The notes: generated by a model from the letters alone, not told the origin. A stretch of 64,000 bases of DNA from Sphingomonas sp. SRS2 (GCF_000971055.1 NZ_LARW01000061.1:62001-126000); one strand, 5' to 3'; shown: positions 18,256 through 26,535, counted from the first letter of the stretch. Numbers and translations are program-made.

Positions 18256-19239
18256 TTAAGCTGCCCGCTGCCAGTATCCCGCAAACTTGCGCGACTGGCT
18301 CGACGCGAGGGCCAGCGAGCCCACCATAGCCGCCTGCGCACCGTTCGAAGCGCGCCGGTTATCTTCGCGAAAGGAAGCCTCGTTCGCATAGCTGGCGAGG
18401 TACGGGCCCGCGATGTGATGGTGCGTGCCCACTTCCATGCGGCGCAGGCGCGAGAAGTAGCTTTCGGCCTGATTGGTGCAGACACCCTTGTCCATGTAGC
18501 GGAACGAGTGATTGACGCGGCCCGTATCGTAGGAAGCGTGGAGAGCATCCCATGCGGTGCCTTCGTCCGCGTGGACAGTCGCGCCAGTCTCGATGACCGA
18601 ACGGATGAAGGGGACGCCCTGCGCTTCGGTGCGACCGATGAAAGTCAGGGTACGACCCCCGCGCGAACGGGCAACCACGACAACCTGACGCTTACCGGTC
18701 TGGTTTTCCAGAAGGCGGCGATCCTTGCGGTCTGACTTCTCATTGGCGGGCTTGCTGTAGCCGCCGAAATACGCGCCATCGACCTCGACAACGCCGCCGA
18801 TCGTCGCGCCCATGTTCTCGCGCGCCATCGCCTCGCGCAGCTTGTGCGAGAGGACGAAGGCCGTCTTGTACTGGCAATCCAGATCGCGGCTCATTTGGAT
18901 GGCCGAAATGCCCTTGGCGCCGTTCACGAAGATGACGATCGCGGCGAGCAGATCTGTGAAGCTCATCTTGCGCGAGGCGAAGATGGTGCCCGACGTAACC
19001 GAGAACTGGTGATGGCAGGCAACGCACTTGAAGCGACGGCGGGTGCTGATCTCGTAGGTCTCGACACAGCCGCAACGCGGGCACACTGCCTCGCCGTCGG
19101 TCTCAGCCCAGCGCAAACGCTTGAACGTCTCGTAAGCCTTGTCTTCGCCCATCTGGAAAACGCCCTTGAGGCTGAGGGTGCGGGCGGCGGCGGAGAGGAG
19201 AAAGTGTTGCATGTCATCATATCCGGTGATGTTATGCAC
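18256..19239 (-). CDS. IS1595 family transposase (ISXO2-like)
   Basis: This 327-residue protein has an N-terminal zinc ribbon (CPRCG and CVACHHQ), a helix-turn-helix-like segment (GISAIQMSRDLDCQYKTAF) and an ISXO2-like catalytic domain. That domain contains VEVDGAYFGG, HADEGTAWDAL and NQAESYFSRLRR, consistent with a DDE/DDN-type triad. ATG 19239 is the longest start; ATG 19212 is a possible alternative because inverted repeats overlap the first codons. It lies convergent to the left passenger operon with no intergenic base. Confidence 0.9.
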   Translation of the reverse strand: MHNITGYDDMQHFLLSAAARTLSLKGVFQMGEDKAYETFKRLRWAETDGEAVCPRCGCVETYEISTRRRFKCVACHHQFSVTSGTIFASRKMSFTDLLAAIVIFVNGAKGISAIQMSRDLDCQYKTAFVLSHKLREAMARENMGATIGGVVEVDGAYFGGYSKPANEKSDRKDRRLLENQTGKRQVVVVARSRGGRTLTFIGRTEAQGVPFIRSVIETGATVHADEGTAWDALHASYDTGRVNHSFRYMDKGVCTNQAESYFSRLRRMEVGTHHHIAGPYLASYANEASFREDNRRASNGAQAAMVGSLALASSQSRKFAGYWQRAA

Positions 19240-19250
19240 TGGATATGATG
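19215..19250. promoter_or_regulatory. Imperfect inverted repeat over the transposase start
   Basis: CATCATATCCGG at 19215-19226 pairs 11 of 12 positions with CTGGATATGATG at 19239-19250. It spans both possible transposase start codons, so it could be an operator or a translation-limiting hairpin. Confidence 0.45.
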
Positions 19251-19276
19251 GTTGATATAACCGAAGTCAAGGGTGT

Positions 19277-19298
19277 ATATCATCATAAGCGATGATAT
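19277..19298. promoter_or_regulatory. Palindrome between transposase and DUF6471 gene
   Basis: Perfect 8-bp arms ATATCATC and GATGATAT are separated by ATAAGC. The site sits in the divergent promoter region, 18 bp before the DUF6471 start, and shares the ATCAT/ATGAT core with the neighbouring repeat. It is probably an operator for a transposon-encoded regulator. Confidence 0.5.
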
Positions 19299-19315
19299 TT
19301 TAGGATTGATCCATT

Positions 19316-19555
19316 ATGGTGGCAAAGTCAGATCCCGTGAACGTCGAGTATGAGACTCGCGCGAAAAACCTGCTTAAGGGTGAGTTGAAGCGACGGGGGG
19401 TCACTTATGCTCAGCTTGCGGAAAAGCTGGCGTCGATTGGCGTCACAGAGAACGAGCGCAATCTCAATAACAAGATCAGCCGGGGCGGCTTTACGGCTGC
19501 GTTCCTGCTTCAATGCTTAGAGGCCATAGACGCCTCATCGCTACAATTGCGGTAG
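19316..19555 (+). CDS. DUF6471 domain protein (HTH-like), passenger gene
   Basis: This 79-residue protein has the family pattern LKGELKRRGVTYAQLAEKL followed by ERNLNNKISRGGF and FLLQCLEAI. The arrangement looks like an XRE-type helix-turn-helix, so a small DNA-binding regulator is likely. It is transcribed divergently from the transposase across two inverted repeats. That makes it the natural candidate for their binding protein, and possibly a substrate of the transposon metallopeptidase. Confidence 0.75.
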   Translation: MVAKSDPVNVEYETRAKNLLKGELKRRGVTYAQLAEKLASIGVTENERNLNNKISRGGFTAAFLLQCLEAIDASSLQLR

Positions 19556-20346
19556 CGATTTCTGGTGCGGCTGTTGTTGGCGTCGTAAACTGGCCTGCGA
19601 GGCCTTTTCTACAAACCTATCAGTACGATGATCCCACCGCCGACAAGTACAATGCCGGCGGTAGCTCCTGCCAGGCAGAGGCCATAGCCGCGATCACCGA
19701 TCGGCAGAAGGCTGCGCGCAAGCAGGACGCCTGCGCCGAGGCCGCCGATAGCCATAAGCACAACACCCAAGATCTTATTCAACAGACTAGGGCGGCTAGT
19801 GCAGCCGAGGCCCAGGCCGATATTGCAGCCCAAGCGCTTTGGATGACGTTTGTTCAAACCATTGGCGGGTGGCTTACAATGATCGCCGCCATCGCCGCAG
19901 CCTTCTACGCGCGGGATGCGGCCATCGCTGGACGCGAAACGCATCGAGCTACCATTGTTTTTGAGGATGGCTTTTTCGTTTTGGAAGCTGAGAACTGCGG
20001 CAAGGTCAACACTCAAAGCGCTGGCTATACGGGTATAATTTTCAGTTTCGATCTCTACGCGATCAACATCGGAAGATCGCCGCTTCTCCTGCGACGGTTG
20101 ACGATCGATGGAACTGAGATCGAGCGCGATACGCTGATCGCCGTTGGTGCGCGTGGCCTTATAGGGGACAGGATGGAGATTAAAGCTCCAGCTTACGGCG
20201 ATTTCCCGTGCACTGCCATTTATTCGACGTCCATATGGGAAGTTGTAGAATATAGCTTCGTGATAAAGATCACTGCCGAAGGCGGGTTCGGAACTGGCAT
20301 TCGTGCGACCTCGGGAACCCTCAAGCACATCACTAAGCGAGAATAG
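19513..20346 (+). CDS. Passenger membrane protein of unknown function
   Basis: This 277-residue protein has an N-terminal hydrophobic helix (residues 8-25, LIATIAVAISGAAVVGVV), an Ala/Gln-rich probably helical segment (50-105) and a second helix about 110-133 (FVQTIGGWLTMIAAIAAAFYA). A 140-residue C-terminal domain of mixed beta character follows (RATIVFEDGFFVLEAENCGK, NIGRSPLLLRRLTIDG). No family was recognised. The start overlaps the DUF6471 gene by 43 nt in another frame, so the two are probably co-expressed. Confidence 0.65.
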   Translation: MLRGHRRLIATIAVAISGAAVVGVVNWPARPFLQTYQYDDPTADKYNAGGSSCQAEAIAAITDRQKAARKQDACAEAADSHKHNTQDLIQQTRAASAAEAQADIAAQALWMTFVQTIGGWLTMIAAIAAAFYARDAAIAGRETHRATIVFEDGFFVLEAENCGKVNTQSAGYTGIIFSFDLYAINIGRSPLLLRRLTIDGTEIERDTLIAVGARGLIGDRMEIKAPAYGDFPCTAIYSTSIWEVVEYSFVIKITAEGGFGTGIRATSGTLKHITKRE

Positions 20347-20418
20347 TGCCGCCAAAACCGCACTAATCACCGAAACCTCCGGCAGTTGTCACCGCATACG
20401 ATGATGTTCGTATCGGCC

Positions 20419-20441
20419 TTGGTGCAATTGCTACATAATGC
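20419..20441 (-). repeat. Right terminal inverted repeat (23 bp)
   Basis: It starts TTGGTGCAATTGCTAC and ends ATAATGC, the exact reverse complement of 16834-16856. Confidence 0.95.
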
Positions 20442-20453
20442 CGGAAGCGCTCG
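20442..20453. repeat. 12-bp target-site duplication, right copy
   Basis: It is identical to 16822-16833 and directly abuts the right inverted repeat. Confidence 0.9.
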
Positions 20454-21235
20454 AAGTATCGATGGTCGCCTCGGTTGCGGGGGAGTTGCAGGACGGGCGG
20501 CTGAGCCGCGCCCGCCCTTTCCGTAGCCCGCATCATTCGGCGTCGATGGCGGCGCTGGTCGGCGGCGGCCTGCGCGTCCGCCCCGGAGAGGTCAGCCTCG
20601 CCCATCTCGGCGTGCTGTTTCTCGACGAGTTGCCCGAGTTCCAGCGGACCGTGCTCGATTCGCTGCGCCAGCCGCTGGAGACCGGCAAGGTTTCGGTCGC
20701 GCGGGCCAATGCCCACGTAACCTTCCCGGCGCGGGTCCAGCTTATCGCGGCGATGAACCCGTGCCGCTGCGGCCATCTCGGCGACGCCGCCCTCGCCTGC
20801 TCGCGCGCGCCGAAATGCGCGGTCGATTACCAGACCAAGCTGTCGGGACCGCTGCTCGACCGGATCGACCTCCATGTCGACGTCGCGGCGGTCAGCGCCG
20901 CCGACCTCGTCCTGCCTCCGCCCGCCGAGGGCTCGGCAGAAGTCGCCGCGCGCGTCGCGGCGGCCCGCGCCATTCAGACGGCCCGTTATGCGGACCATGG
21001 CGTGCGCACCAATGCCGAGGCCGACGGCGAGGTGCTCGACAAGGCCGCGACGCCGGACGACGCCGGGCGCAAATTACTGGCGCAGGCTGCGGAGGCGATG
21101 CGCCTGTCCGCGCGCGGCTATCACCGGGTGCTGAAAGTCGCGCGGACGGTAGCCGATCTGGCGGAAGCAGAGACAGTCCAACGGATGCATATCGCCGAAG
21201 CGCTCAGCTATCGGCGGCGCATGCCAGTGAATTGA
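20442..21235 (+). pseudogene. comM: comM 3' part, disrupted
   Basis: This continues ComM after the transposon. It includes FRSPHHSASMAALVGGG, Walker B (VLFLDELPEF), AMNPCRCGHLGD with the Cys cluster and CSRAPKCAVDYQ, sensor-type SGPLLDRIDLHV and the C-terminal Mg-chelatase domain (ARGYHRVLKVARTVADLA). Without a start of its own and without Walker A it should be inactive. A frame from the ATG inside the right inverted repeat is open but would give only a truncated protein. Precise excision would restore the gene. Confidence 0.95.
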
Positions 21236-21290
21236 GCGAACAGATACCCGCACGCATCGTTTGCCCGGATGGCTCCTATCTTAGCGGATC

Positions 21291-21539
21291 ATGCAGCATA
21301 TCCGCTCCAAGGCGGGCGAGATCGTCACCGCCAATCCCCGCTGGGATCGGCGCTTCTGGAACCTGCAGGTCACAGATGTCCGCGAGGAGGTGATCGAACT
21401 GCGCGTCCTCGTCACCGCGCGCGACGCGGCGATCGTCTTTGACCTGCGCTGCGACGTGCGTGAGGCGCTGCTCGCCTTCATCGCGCAGGAGATGCCAGAG
21501 GCGCTGCCGCGCTGCCGCCAGCTTCAGCTACGCGACTGA
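21291..21539 (+). pseudogene. C-terminal remnant of an MscS-type mechanosensitive channel
   Basis: The 82-residue open frame (NPRWDRRFWNLQVTDV, ELRVLVTARDAAIVFDLRCDVREALLAFI) matches the extreme C-terminal cytoplasmic domain of MscS-family channels. No membrane helices or pore sequence precede it: only 55 bp separate it from comM. It is read here as a truncated leftover rather than a functional gene. A short free-standing protein is not excluded. It overlaps the convergent otsA stop by 12 bp. Confidence 0.6.
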
Positions 21540-22916
21540 CTGTTGCACGCCCTCCAGCGCCTCGGTGAACCGCTTGCGCCACCACAGCACATCCTCGGCG
21601 ACGATATTGTCCATGCAGGCCCGCCAGCGCGCTTTGCGTTCATCGAGCGGCATCTGGAGCCCCTGCTTGATCGCGTCGGCAATCTCCTCGGGGCTGTACG
21701 GATTGATCAGCAGCGCGTCGGTCAGTTGCTCCGCGGCCCCCGCGAAGCGCGAAAGGATCAGCACGCCGGGATCCTCCGGGTCCTGCGCGGCGACATATTC
21801 CTTGGCAACGAGGTTCATCCCGTCGCGCAACGGCGTAACCAGCCCGATCTTCGCGGCGCGATAAATGCCTGCCAATCTGTCGCGCGGATAGCCACGATTG
21901 ACGTAGCGTATCGGCACCCATTCGACATCGGCATAGGCGCCGTTGATCCGGCCCGACAGTGAATCGAGCGACGAGCGGATTTCACGGTAGCTCTGCACGT
22001 CACCGCGCGACGGCGGCGCGATCTGAAGCAGGAAGACCTCGCCATGCAGCGCTTCGTCGGTCTGGAGTAGCCGCTCATAGCCGAGAAAGCGTTCCTCCAG
22101 GCCCTTGGAATAATCGAGCCGGTCGACCCCGATGATCATGTCGCGGCCATTGCTGCTCTGACGCATCCGGTAGCAGGCATAGCGCGCGGCCGATGATTCG
22201 GTCGCTTCGAGGAAATTGGCCGTGTCGATCCCGATCGGACAGGCGATCGCGACCATCGATCGATCGCCGACCGTCACGCGCCCATCCTCGCCGATCGTCC
22301 CGCCCATTTCCTGGCGGACATAATCGTGGAAGCTGCCCAGCGAATCCTGCGTCTGAAAACCGACCACGTCATAGGCGAACAGCGTCTCGACCAGTTGGCG
22401 GTGATTGGGCAGCGACAGCAACAGTCGGTACGGCGGCCAGGGGATGTGCAGGAAATAGCCCATCCGGTTGCCGATGCCGCGATCGCGCAGATACTGGCCG
22501 AGCGGGAACATATGATAGTCATGGACCCAGACGAGGTCATCAGCCTCGATCAGCGGCTCCAGCGTCTCGGCGAAGCGCTGGTTGACCCGCTCATAGCCCT
22601 CGGCGAACCCGCTCTCGAACTCGGCCAGGTCCATTCGGTAATGGAACAGCGGCCAGAGCGTCCGGTTGGCATAGCCATTATAATATTCGTCGACGTCCTG
22701 CTCCTCAAGGTCGATCGTCGCGGTGGTGACGCCATAGTTGCGCTGCAAATTGATATGGCCGGTGAACTGATCGGTGGTCTCACCCGACCAGCCAAACCAG
22801 ATGCCGCTCGATTCGCGCAGCGCCGCCGACAGCGCGACCGCAAGCCCCCCCTGATTGCCGCCACCCTCGCCGCTCGGCGGCTGGACGCGGTTGGAAACGA
22901 TGATCAGCCGGCTCAT
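21528..22916 (-). CDS. otsA: Alpha,alpha-trehalose-phosphate synthase
   Basis: This 462-residue GT20 enzyme makes trehalose 6-phosphate from UDP-glucose and glucose 6-phosphate. Motifs are SNRVQPP with GGNQGGLAVAL (donor loop), VHDYHMFPLG, FHIPWPPYR, GVDRLDYSKGLEERF and LRDGMNLVAKEYVAAQ. ATG 22916 was chosen over an upstream in-frame codon because it gives the canonical MSRLIIVSNR start and overlaps the GH15 stop as ATGA. It is the last gene of an otsB-GH15-otsA operon. Confidence 0.95.
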   Translation of the reverse strand: MSRLIIVSNRVQPPSGEGGGNQGGLAVALSAALRESSGIWFGWSGETTDQFTGHINLQRNYGVTTATIDLEEQDVDEYYNGYANRTLWPLFHYRMDLAEFESGFAEGYERVNQRFAETLEPLIEADDLVWVHDYHMFPLGQYLRDRGIGNRMGYFLHIPWPPYRLLLSLPNHRQLVETLFAYDVVGFQTQDSLGSFHDYVRQEMGGTIGEDGRVTVGDRSMVAIACPIGIDTANFLEATESSAARYACYRMRQSSNGRDMIIGVDRLDYSKGLEERFLGYERLLQTDEALHGEVFLLQIAPPSRGDVQSYREIRSSLDSLSGRINGAYADVEWVPIRYVNRGYPRDRLAGIYRAAKIGLVTPLRDGMNLVAKEYVAAQDPEDPGVLILSRFAGAAEQLTDALLINPYSPEEIADAIKQGLQMPLDERKARWRACMDNIVAEDVLWWRKRFTEALEGVQQSVA

Positions 22917-24709
22917 CGGACGGAATTCCACGGCTTGCTGAGCAGGGCGGCGCAATTGATCACGCCGACCAGCGAATAGGTCTGCGGATAATTACCCCAT
23001 AGTTCGCCGGTCGCCGGGTCGATATCCTCCGACAGCAGTCCGGCGCGGGTTCTCCGCGACAGCATTTCCTCGAACAATTCCCGCGCATCCTCTGTTCTGC
23101 CCGTCAGCCACAATGCTTCGATCAGCCAGAAGGTGCAGACGTTGAAAGCGGTATGCGGCAGGCCGAAATCATCTTCGGTCGCATAGCGCAGCATGTGCGA
23201 GCCGCGCCGCAACCCTTCCTCGACCGCGCGCAACGTTCCCTGGAAGCGTTCGTCGCCGGGCTTCACGAAGCGAAGGTCGAGCAGCTGGATCAGGCTCGCG
23301 TCGAGATCGTCGCCGCCGAAGGTCGCGGAGATACGCTGTGTATCCTCGCGCCAGGCGGCGTCCTCGATCCGGGCCCTGATCCGGTCGGCGCGATCACGCC
23401 AGAAGACCTCGCGCTCGGGCATCTCCAGCGCCGCCGCGGCATTGGCGAGCCGGTCGCACGCCGCCCAGCACATCGCCACCGAATAGGTGTGGACATGGCT
23501 CTTGGTGCGCAGCTCCCACAACCCCGCATCGGGCTTGTCATGAACATCCCAGGCATGCTCCCCGACCTTTTCGAGCGCGCGGAAATCCTCGGCCCCCGCC
23601 ATCCGATAGAGCCGCCGATCGAAGAATGCCTGCGCGTTCGACAGGATGATCTGGCCATAGGCGTCGTGCTGGATCTGCTCATAAGCCTGGTTGCCGACCC
23701 GCACCGGACCCATGCCGCGATAACCGTTCAGCGAGGTCTCGATCCGCTCGGTCAGCGTCGCTTCGCCGCCGACGCCATAGAGCGGCTGGATATGTCCACC
23801 CTTGGCGTTGTCGACGATGTTGCGCAGATATTCGAGATAGCCTTCGAGCACATCAAGCGCGCCCAGCCGGTTGAGCGCCTGCACCGTGTAATAAGCGTCG
23901 CGGATCCAGCAGTAGCGATAATCCCAGTTGCGCTCGGACCCGGCATGTTCGGGGATCGATGTGGTCAGCGCGGCGACGATCGCGCCGGTCTCCTCATGTT
24001 GGCACAGCTTCAGGCTGATCGCCGAGCGGATCACCGCCTCCTGCCATTCGACCGGCGTGGCGAGCGCGCGCACCCATTTGCGCCACTCCTGCGCGGTATG
24101 TTCGAGCATCGTGTCGAGCGTATCGCCGATGTCGCCGACGAAGCTCTCGTCGGGGCCGAGGAAGAAGTGCAGCGGCCGTTCTACACGGAACAGCCGCTCG
24201 CTCTCGATCCAGCCGATCGGCGCGGAAGTGCTGAGTCGCAGCGTCGTATCGTCCAGCATGTAGCGGATGTGGTTGGATCCGTGCGTCCGCACCGGATCGG
24301 CCGAACCCCAGCCTCGCGCGGGCCGCAGCCGCACGCGGATACGCGGGCTGCCCGCCACCGGTCGGACGATCCGGACGAAGGCGACCGGACGGTACATCCG
24401 GCCATGGCGGAAGTGGCGCGGGCAGAAATCGGTTACTTCGATCGCGTTGCCGGCGCTGTCGGTCTGGCGGGTGACCAGGATCGGCGTGTTGCGCAGATAA
24501 TGCTGCTCGGTCTCGACGCAGTCCTCAATGTCGATTTCCCAGAAGCCGCGCGCGCCCTCGGCGGAGGGCGGATTGTCGTCGAGCAGCGAGCAGAACGCGG
24601 GATCGCCGTCGACCCGGGGCACGCAGGCCCAGACGAAGCGGCCGGCGCGGTCGATCAGTGCGGAGACCTGGCAGTTACCGATCGGCCAGAGGTCGAGCGT
24701 CGCGGTCAT
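22913..24709 (-). CDS. Glycoside hydrolase family 15 protein (glucoamylase/trehalase type)
   Basis: This 598-residue GH15 enzyme has the signature NWDYRYCWIRDA. Other blocks are TTSIPEHAGSERNWD, YGVGGEATLTER, DKPDAGLWELR (first catalytic Glu region) and the C-terminal SEDIDPATGELWGNYPQTYS with the second acid. Actinobacterial homologues hydrolyse trehalose, others act as glucoamylase or glucodextranase. ATG 24709 gives the canonical MTATLDLWPIGNC and overlaps the otsB stop (ATGA). Its place between otsB and otsA suggests a role in trehalose or glucan turnover. Confidence 0.9.
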   Translation of the reverse strand: MTATLDLWPIGNCQVSALIDRAGRFVWACVPRVDGDPAFCSLLDDNPPSAEGARGFWEIDIEDCVETEQHYLRNTPILVTRQTDSAGNAIEVTDFCPRHFRHGRMYRPVAFVRIVRPVAGSPRIRVRLRPARGWGSADPVRTHGSNHIRYMLDDTTLRLSTSAPIGWIESERLFRVERPLHFFLGPDESFVGDIGDTLDTMLEHTAQEWRKWVRALATPVEWQEAVIRSAISLKLCQHEETGAIVAALTTSIPEHAGSERNWDYRYCWIRDAYYTVQALNRLGALDVLEGYLEYLRNIVDNAKGGHIQPLYGVGGEATLTERIETSLNGYRGMGPVRVGNQAYEQIQHDAYGQIILSNAQAFFDRRLYRMAGAEDFRALEKVGEHAWDVHDKPDAGLWELRTKSHVHTYSVAMCWAACDRLANAAAALEMPEREVFWRDRADRIRARIEDAAWREDTQRISATFGGDDLDASLIQLLDLRFVKPGDERFQGTLRAVEEGLRRGSHMLRYATEDDFGLPHTAFNVCTFWLIEALWLTGRTEDARELFEEMLSRRTRAGLLSEDIDPATGELWGNYPQTYSLVGVINCAALLSKPWNSVR

Positions 24710-25461
24710 GCCGCCTGCTCCCATAGCCAGCGGCGGACCGCACCGACATCCGCGAGCGCGTGGCGCGCCGCCGTCTCGCGCCCGCCGCCGACGATGATGC
24801 CGAAGCCGCCCATCCCGCCCGCGAGCTGCATTGCGGGCTCGTCGGTCAGGTCGTCGCCGATCACGATCGGCAAGGTGCCCGCCATTGGCGGTTCCGCCAT
24901 CAATGCGGCGACCGCCTCCCCCTTGTCCCAGCCGGGACCACGAATTTCGACCATCATCTTGCCGGGCTGGACCTCCAGCCCGTAGCGTTCGGCGATCGCA
25001 TAGGCGCGGCGATTGACCGGCTCCTCCAGGATCGGCGCGACGCGATAGTGCATCGCCACGCCATGGCTCTTCTCCTCGATGATCATTTCGGGATGGCCCG
25101 CGCCATAGCCCCTTACGTCTGTGATCGCAGCGTCGAGCCCGTCGGGTCGCGGCGGTTGGACCAGATGTCCGTCGCGGCGCACCTCGGCGCCATGGCTCCC
25201 TGCCATCGCGATATCATGGGCGATCGGCCCGATCATGTGATCCAGCTGTTGGAGCGACCGGCCGCTGACCAATGCAAGACGCCTCGGAAAACGGGTCCCG
25301 AGTGCGGTTAGAAGTTCGAGGAGCTCGGTATCGGCGCGCACAAGGTCGGGGCGATCGACGAGCGGCACCAACGTGCCGTCGAAATCGACGAACAGGCTGT
25401 GCCGCGACGTTTCGATCGCGGGCGGCGGCGATAGCACCGGCTGGTTGGTGCGGGACAGCAT
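24706..25461 (-). CDS. otsB: Trehalose-phosphatase
   Basis: This 251-residue HAD-superfamily phosphatase converts trehalose 6-phosphate to trehalose. Motif I is FVDFDGTLVPL with the nucleophilic Asp, LVSGRSLQQL is typical for OtsB, and motif IV IGDDLTDEPA binds magnesium. ATG 25461 has an AAGGAA ribosome site 7 nt upstream; an upstream TTG was rejected. It is the first gene of the otsB-GH15-otsA operon. Confidence 0.93.
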   Translation of the reverse strand: MLSRTNQPVLSPPPAIETSRHSLFVDFDGTLVPLVDRPDLVRADTELLELLTALGTRFPRRLALVSGRSLQQLDHMIGPIAHDIAMAGSHGAEVRRDGHLVQPPRPDGLDAAITDVRGYGAGHPEMIIEEKSHGVAMHYRVAPILEEPVNRRAYAIAERYGLEVQPGKMMVEIRGPGWDKGEAVAALMAEPPMAGTLPIVIGDDLTDEPAMQLAGGMGGFGIIVGGGRETAARHALADVGAVRRWLWEQAA

Positions 25462-25813
25462 TTCATTCCTTCGCTGCAATTACAGGAGCCAAATCAAGCG
25501 CTTCGTTGCCCACCCGGGCATTTGCCGAGATGGGCTGAAGAGAGGACGCCCGGAAGCGGGCTCAGGTTCCGTTGCAGGTGCGAAGCAAAAAAGTTGCGGG
25601 ATTTCAGCCGAAATGGAAAGCACCCCCGGGCAAGGGAGCCCGGAGGTGCGTCCCACGCGGAGGAAATTGCCAGTCCGGCCGCGTGTACCTTGGCTATGAA
25701 AACTGGGCGCCTCCCGGGGGCGGATAGGCGTGGGGGCCCGGGAGGCTGGGGGATTTCGAAGCGGATGCCGGCTCGAAGATCGCGGTCAACGGAAGGTCGG
25801 GCTGGTAAGCTGT
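25462..25813. other. 352-bp non-coding region with two GC hairpins
   Basis: No gene was seen. The stretch holds the promoter region of otsB, a hairpin at 25620-25649 (12-bp arms, one mismatch, loop AAGGGA) and a second at 25709-25746, described separately. Confidence 0.6.
25709..25746 (-). terminator. Hairpin downstream of the UrcA-family gene
   Basis: Perfect 10-bp arms GCCTCCCGGG and CCCGGGAGGC are separated by 18 nt. On the minus strand the hairpin lies about 70 bp past the UrcA stop and is followed by CCCAGTTTTC, a short T-run. It is a likely intrinsic terminator. Confidence 0.5.
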
Positions 25814-26161
25814 TTACTTTGCCGCGAGCGAAACCCGGCTGTTCTCGGCAAGCTGCGTGCCGGCATTGGCGAGCGCCAGCTCGACCTGCGGCATAGCGCG
25901 AGCCACGGCGATCTTGGCGCAGGTCCTGGATTCCATCGCCTGGTCGAGCGACCTGTCGCCGTTGACGTCGCAGACCCGCTTCGCAGCGCGCTCGACCCGA
26001 ACGGTCAGCGCCTTTGCGCCGTCGGCGCTGGCGAGATTCAGGTCGTCATAGCGTACTTCGGTGCTCTTGGTCGGCTCCGCGGCATAGGCCGGGAAGGAGA
26101 GCGTTGCGGTGCTCGCGGCGGCAGCGGCGAGAAGGGCGAGGAAAGTGGTCGAGCGGGTCAT
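25814..26161 (-). CDS. UrcA family periplasmic protein
   Basis: The protein has 115 residues from ATG 26161, with a signal peptide ending in AYAA near residue 27. The UrcA pattern follows: EVRYDDLNLASADGAKAL, a first Cys in RVCDVNGDRS, and a second in RTCAKIAVARAM. The two cysteines probably form a disulfide. The family is common in sphingomonads and caulobacters and its function is unknown. A GGAG ribosome site precedes the ATG. Confidence 0.88.
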   Translation of the reverse strand: MTRSTTFLALLAAAAASTATLSFPAYAAEPTKSTEVRYDDLNLASADGAKALTVRVERAAKRVCDVNGDRSLDQAMESRTCAKIAVARAMPQVELALANAGTQLAENSRVSLAAK

Positions 26162-26475
26162 GTCAAAATCTCCTATTGTGGTCCGGACTGGGGTGGCGAC
26201 CTTCGTCCGGTAAATCTGTCTGACGGCTGCCCGGTATTTTCGCTGCCGGGCCGTCGTTGAGAAACCAACTATGCCAATGGCCGTTTTCCCGCATGCAGGC
26301 TTCGACCGACCGCGCCATTGCCTCCACGAAGCGGCAGACGGAGCGACGAACGCATGTCGGGAGTCGACGAACGACAAGACACAGCGAAAGCGGTCCGATA
26401 CGGACGACTCGGTGACTGTTCGATTGCAACAAAAGCATCACATTATTAGGTGGGGCCCACGAACCGGGGATTCGC
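26162..26475. other. Divergent promoter region between UrcA gene and NUDIX-DUF47 gene
   Basis: No gene was recognised. The NUDIX reading frame is open from 26416 (after TGA 26413-26415), so its true, non-ATG start may lie inside this stretch. No repeat or terminator stands out. Confidence 0.5.
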
Positions 26476-26535
26476 AACATTCGCCAGATAGCCGTCCTGC
26501 CCTACCGCACCACCGATGCGGGCCTGATCGAGGTC

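Larger units (their letters stand above)
16834..20441. mobile_element. 3608-bp IS1595/ISXO2-type transposon with passenger genes, inserted in comM
   Basis: The element is bounded by perfect 23-bp inverted repeats and a 12-bp target duplication. It encodes one transposase of the ISXO2/IS1595 type (minus strand) and five other genes. On the left, plus strand, are a coiled-coil/winged-helix protein, an ImmA/IrrE metallopeptidase and a two-helix membrane protein. On the right, plus strand, are a DUF6471 protein and an overlapping membrane protein. No integrase, phage or conjugation gene is present. Passenger-carrying members are known in the IS1595 family (ISPna2-like groups). The interior genes at 17.4-18.3 kb look less GC-rich than their surroundings. 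Confidence 0.93.

Noticed and set aside
16834-20441. Genomic island, prophage or integrative conjugative element in comM
   Set aside because: No integrase, relaxase or phage gene is present; the perfect terminal inverted repeats and transposase point to a DDE-type transposon.
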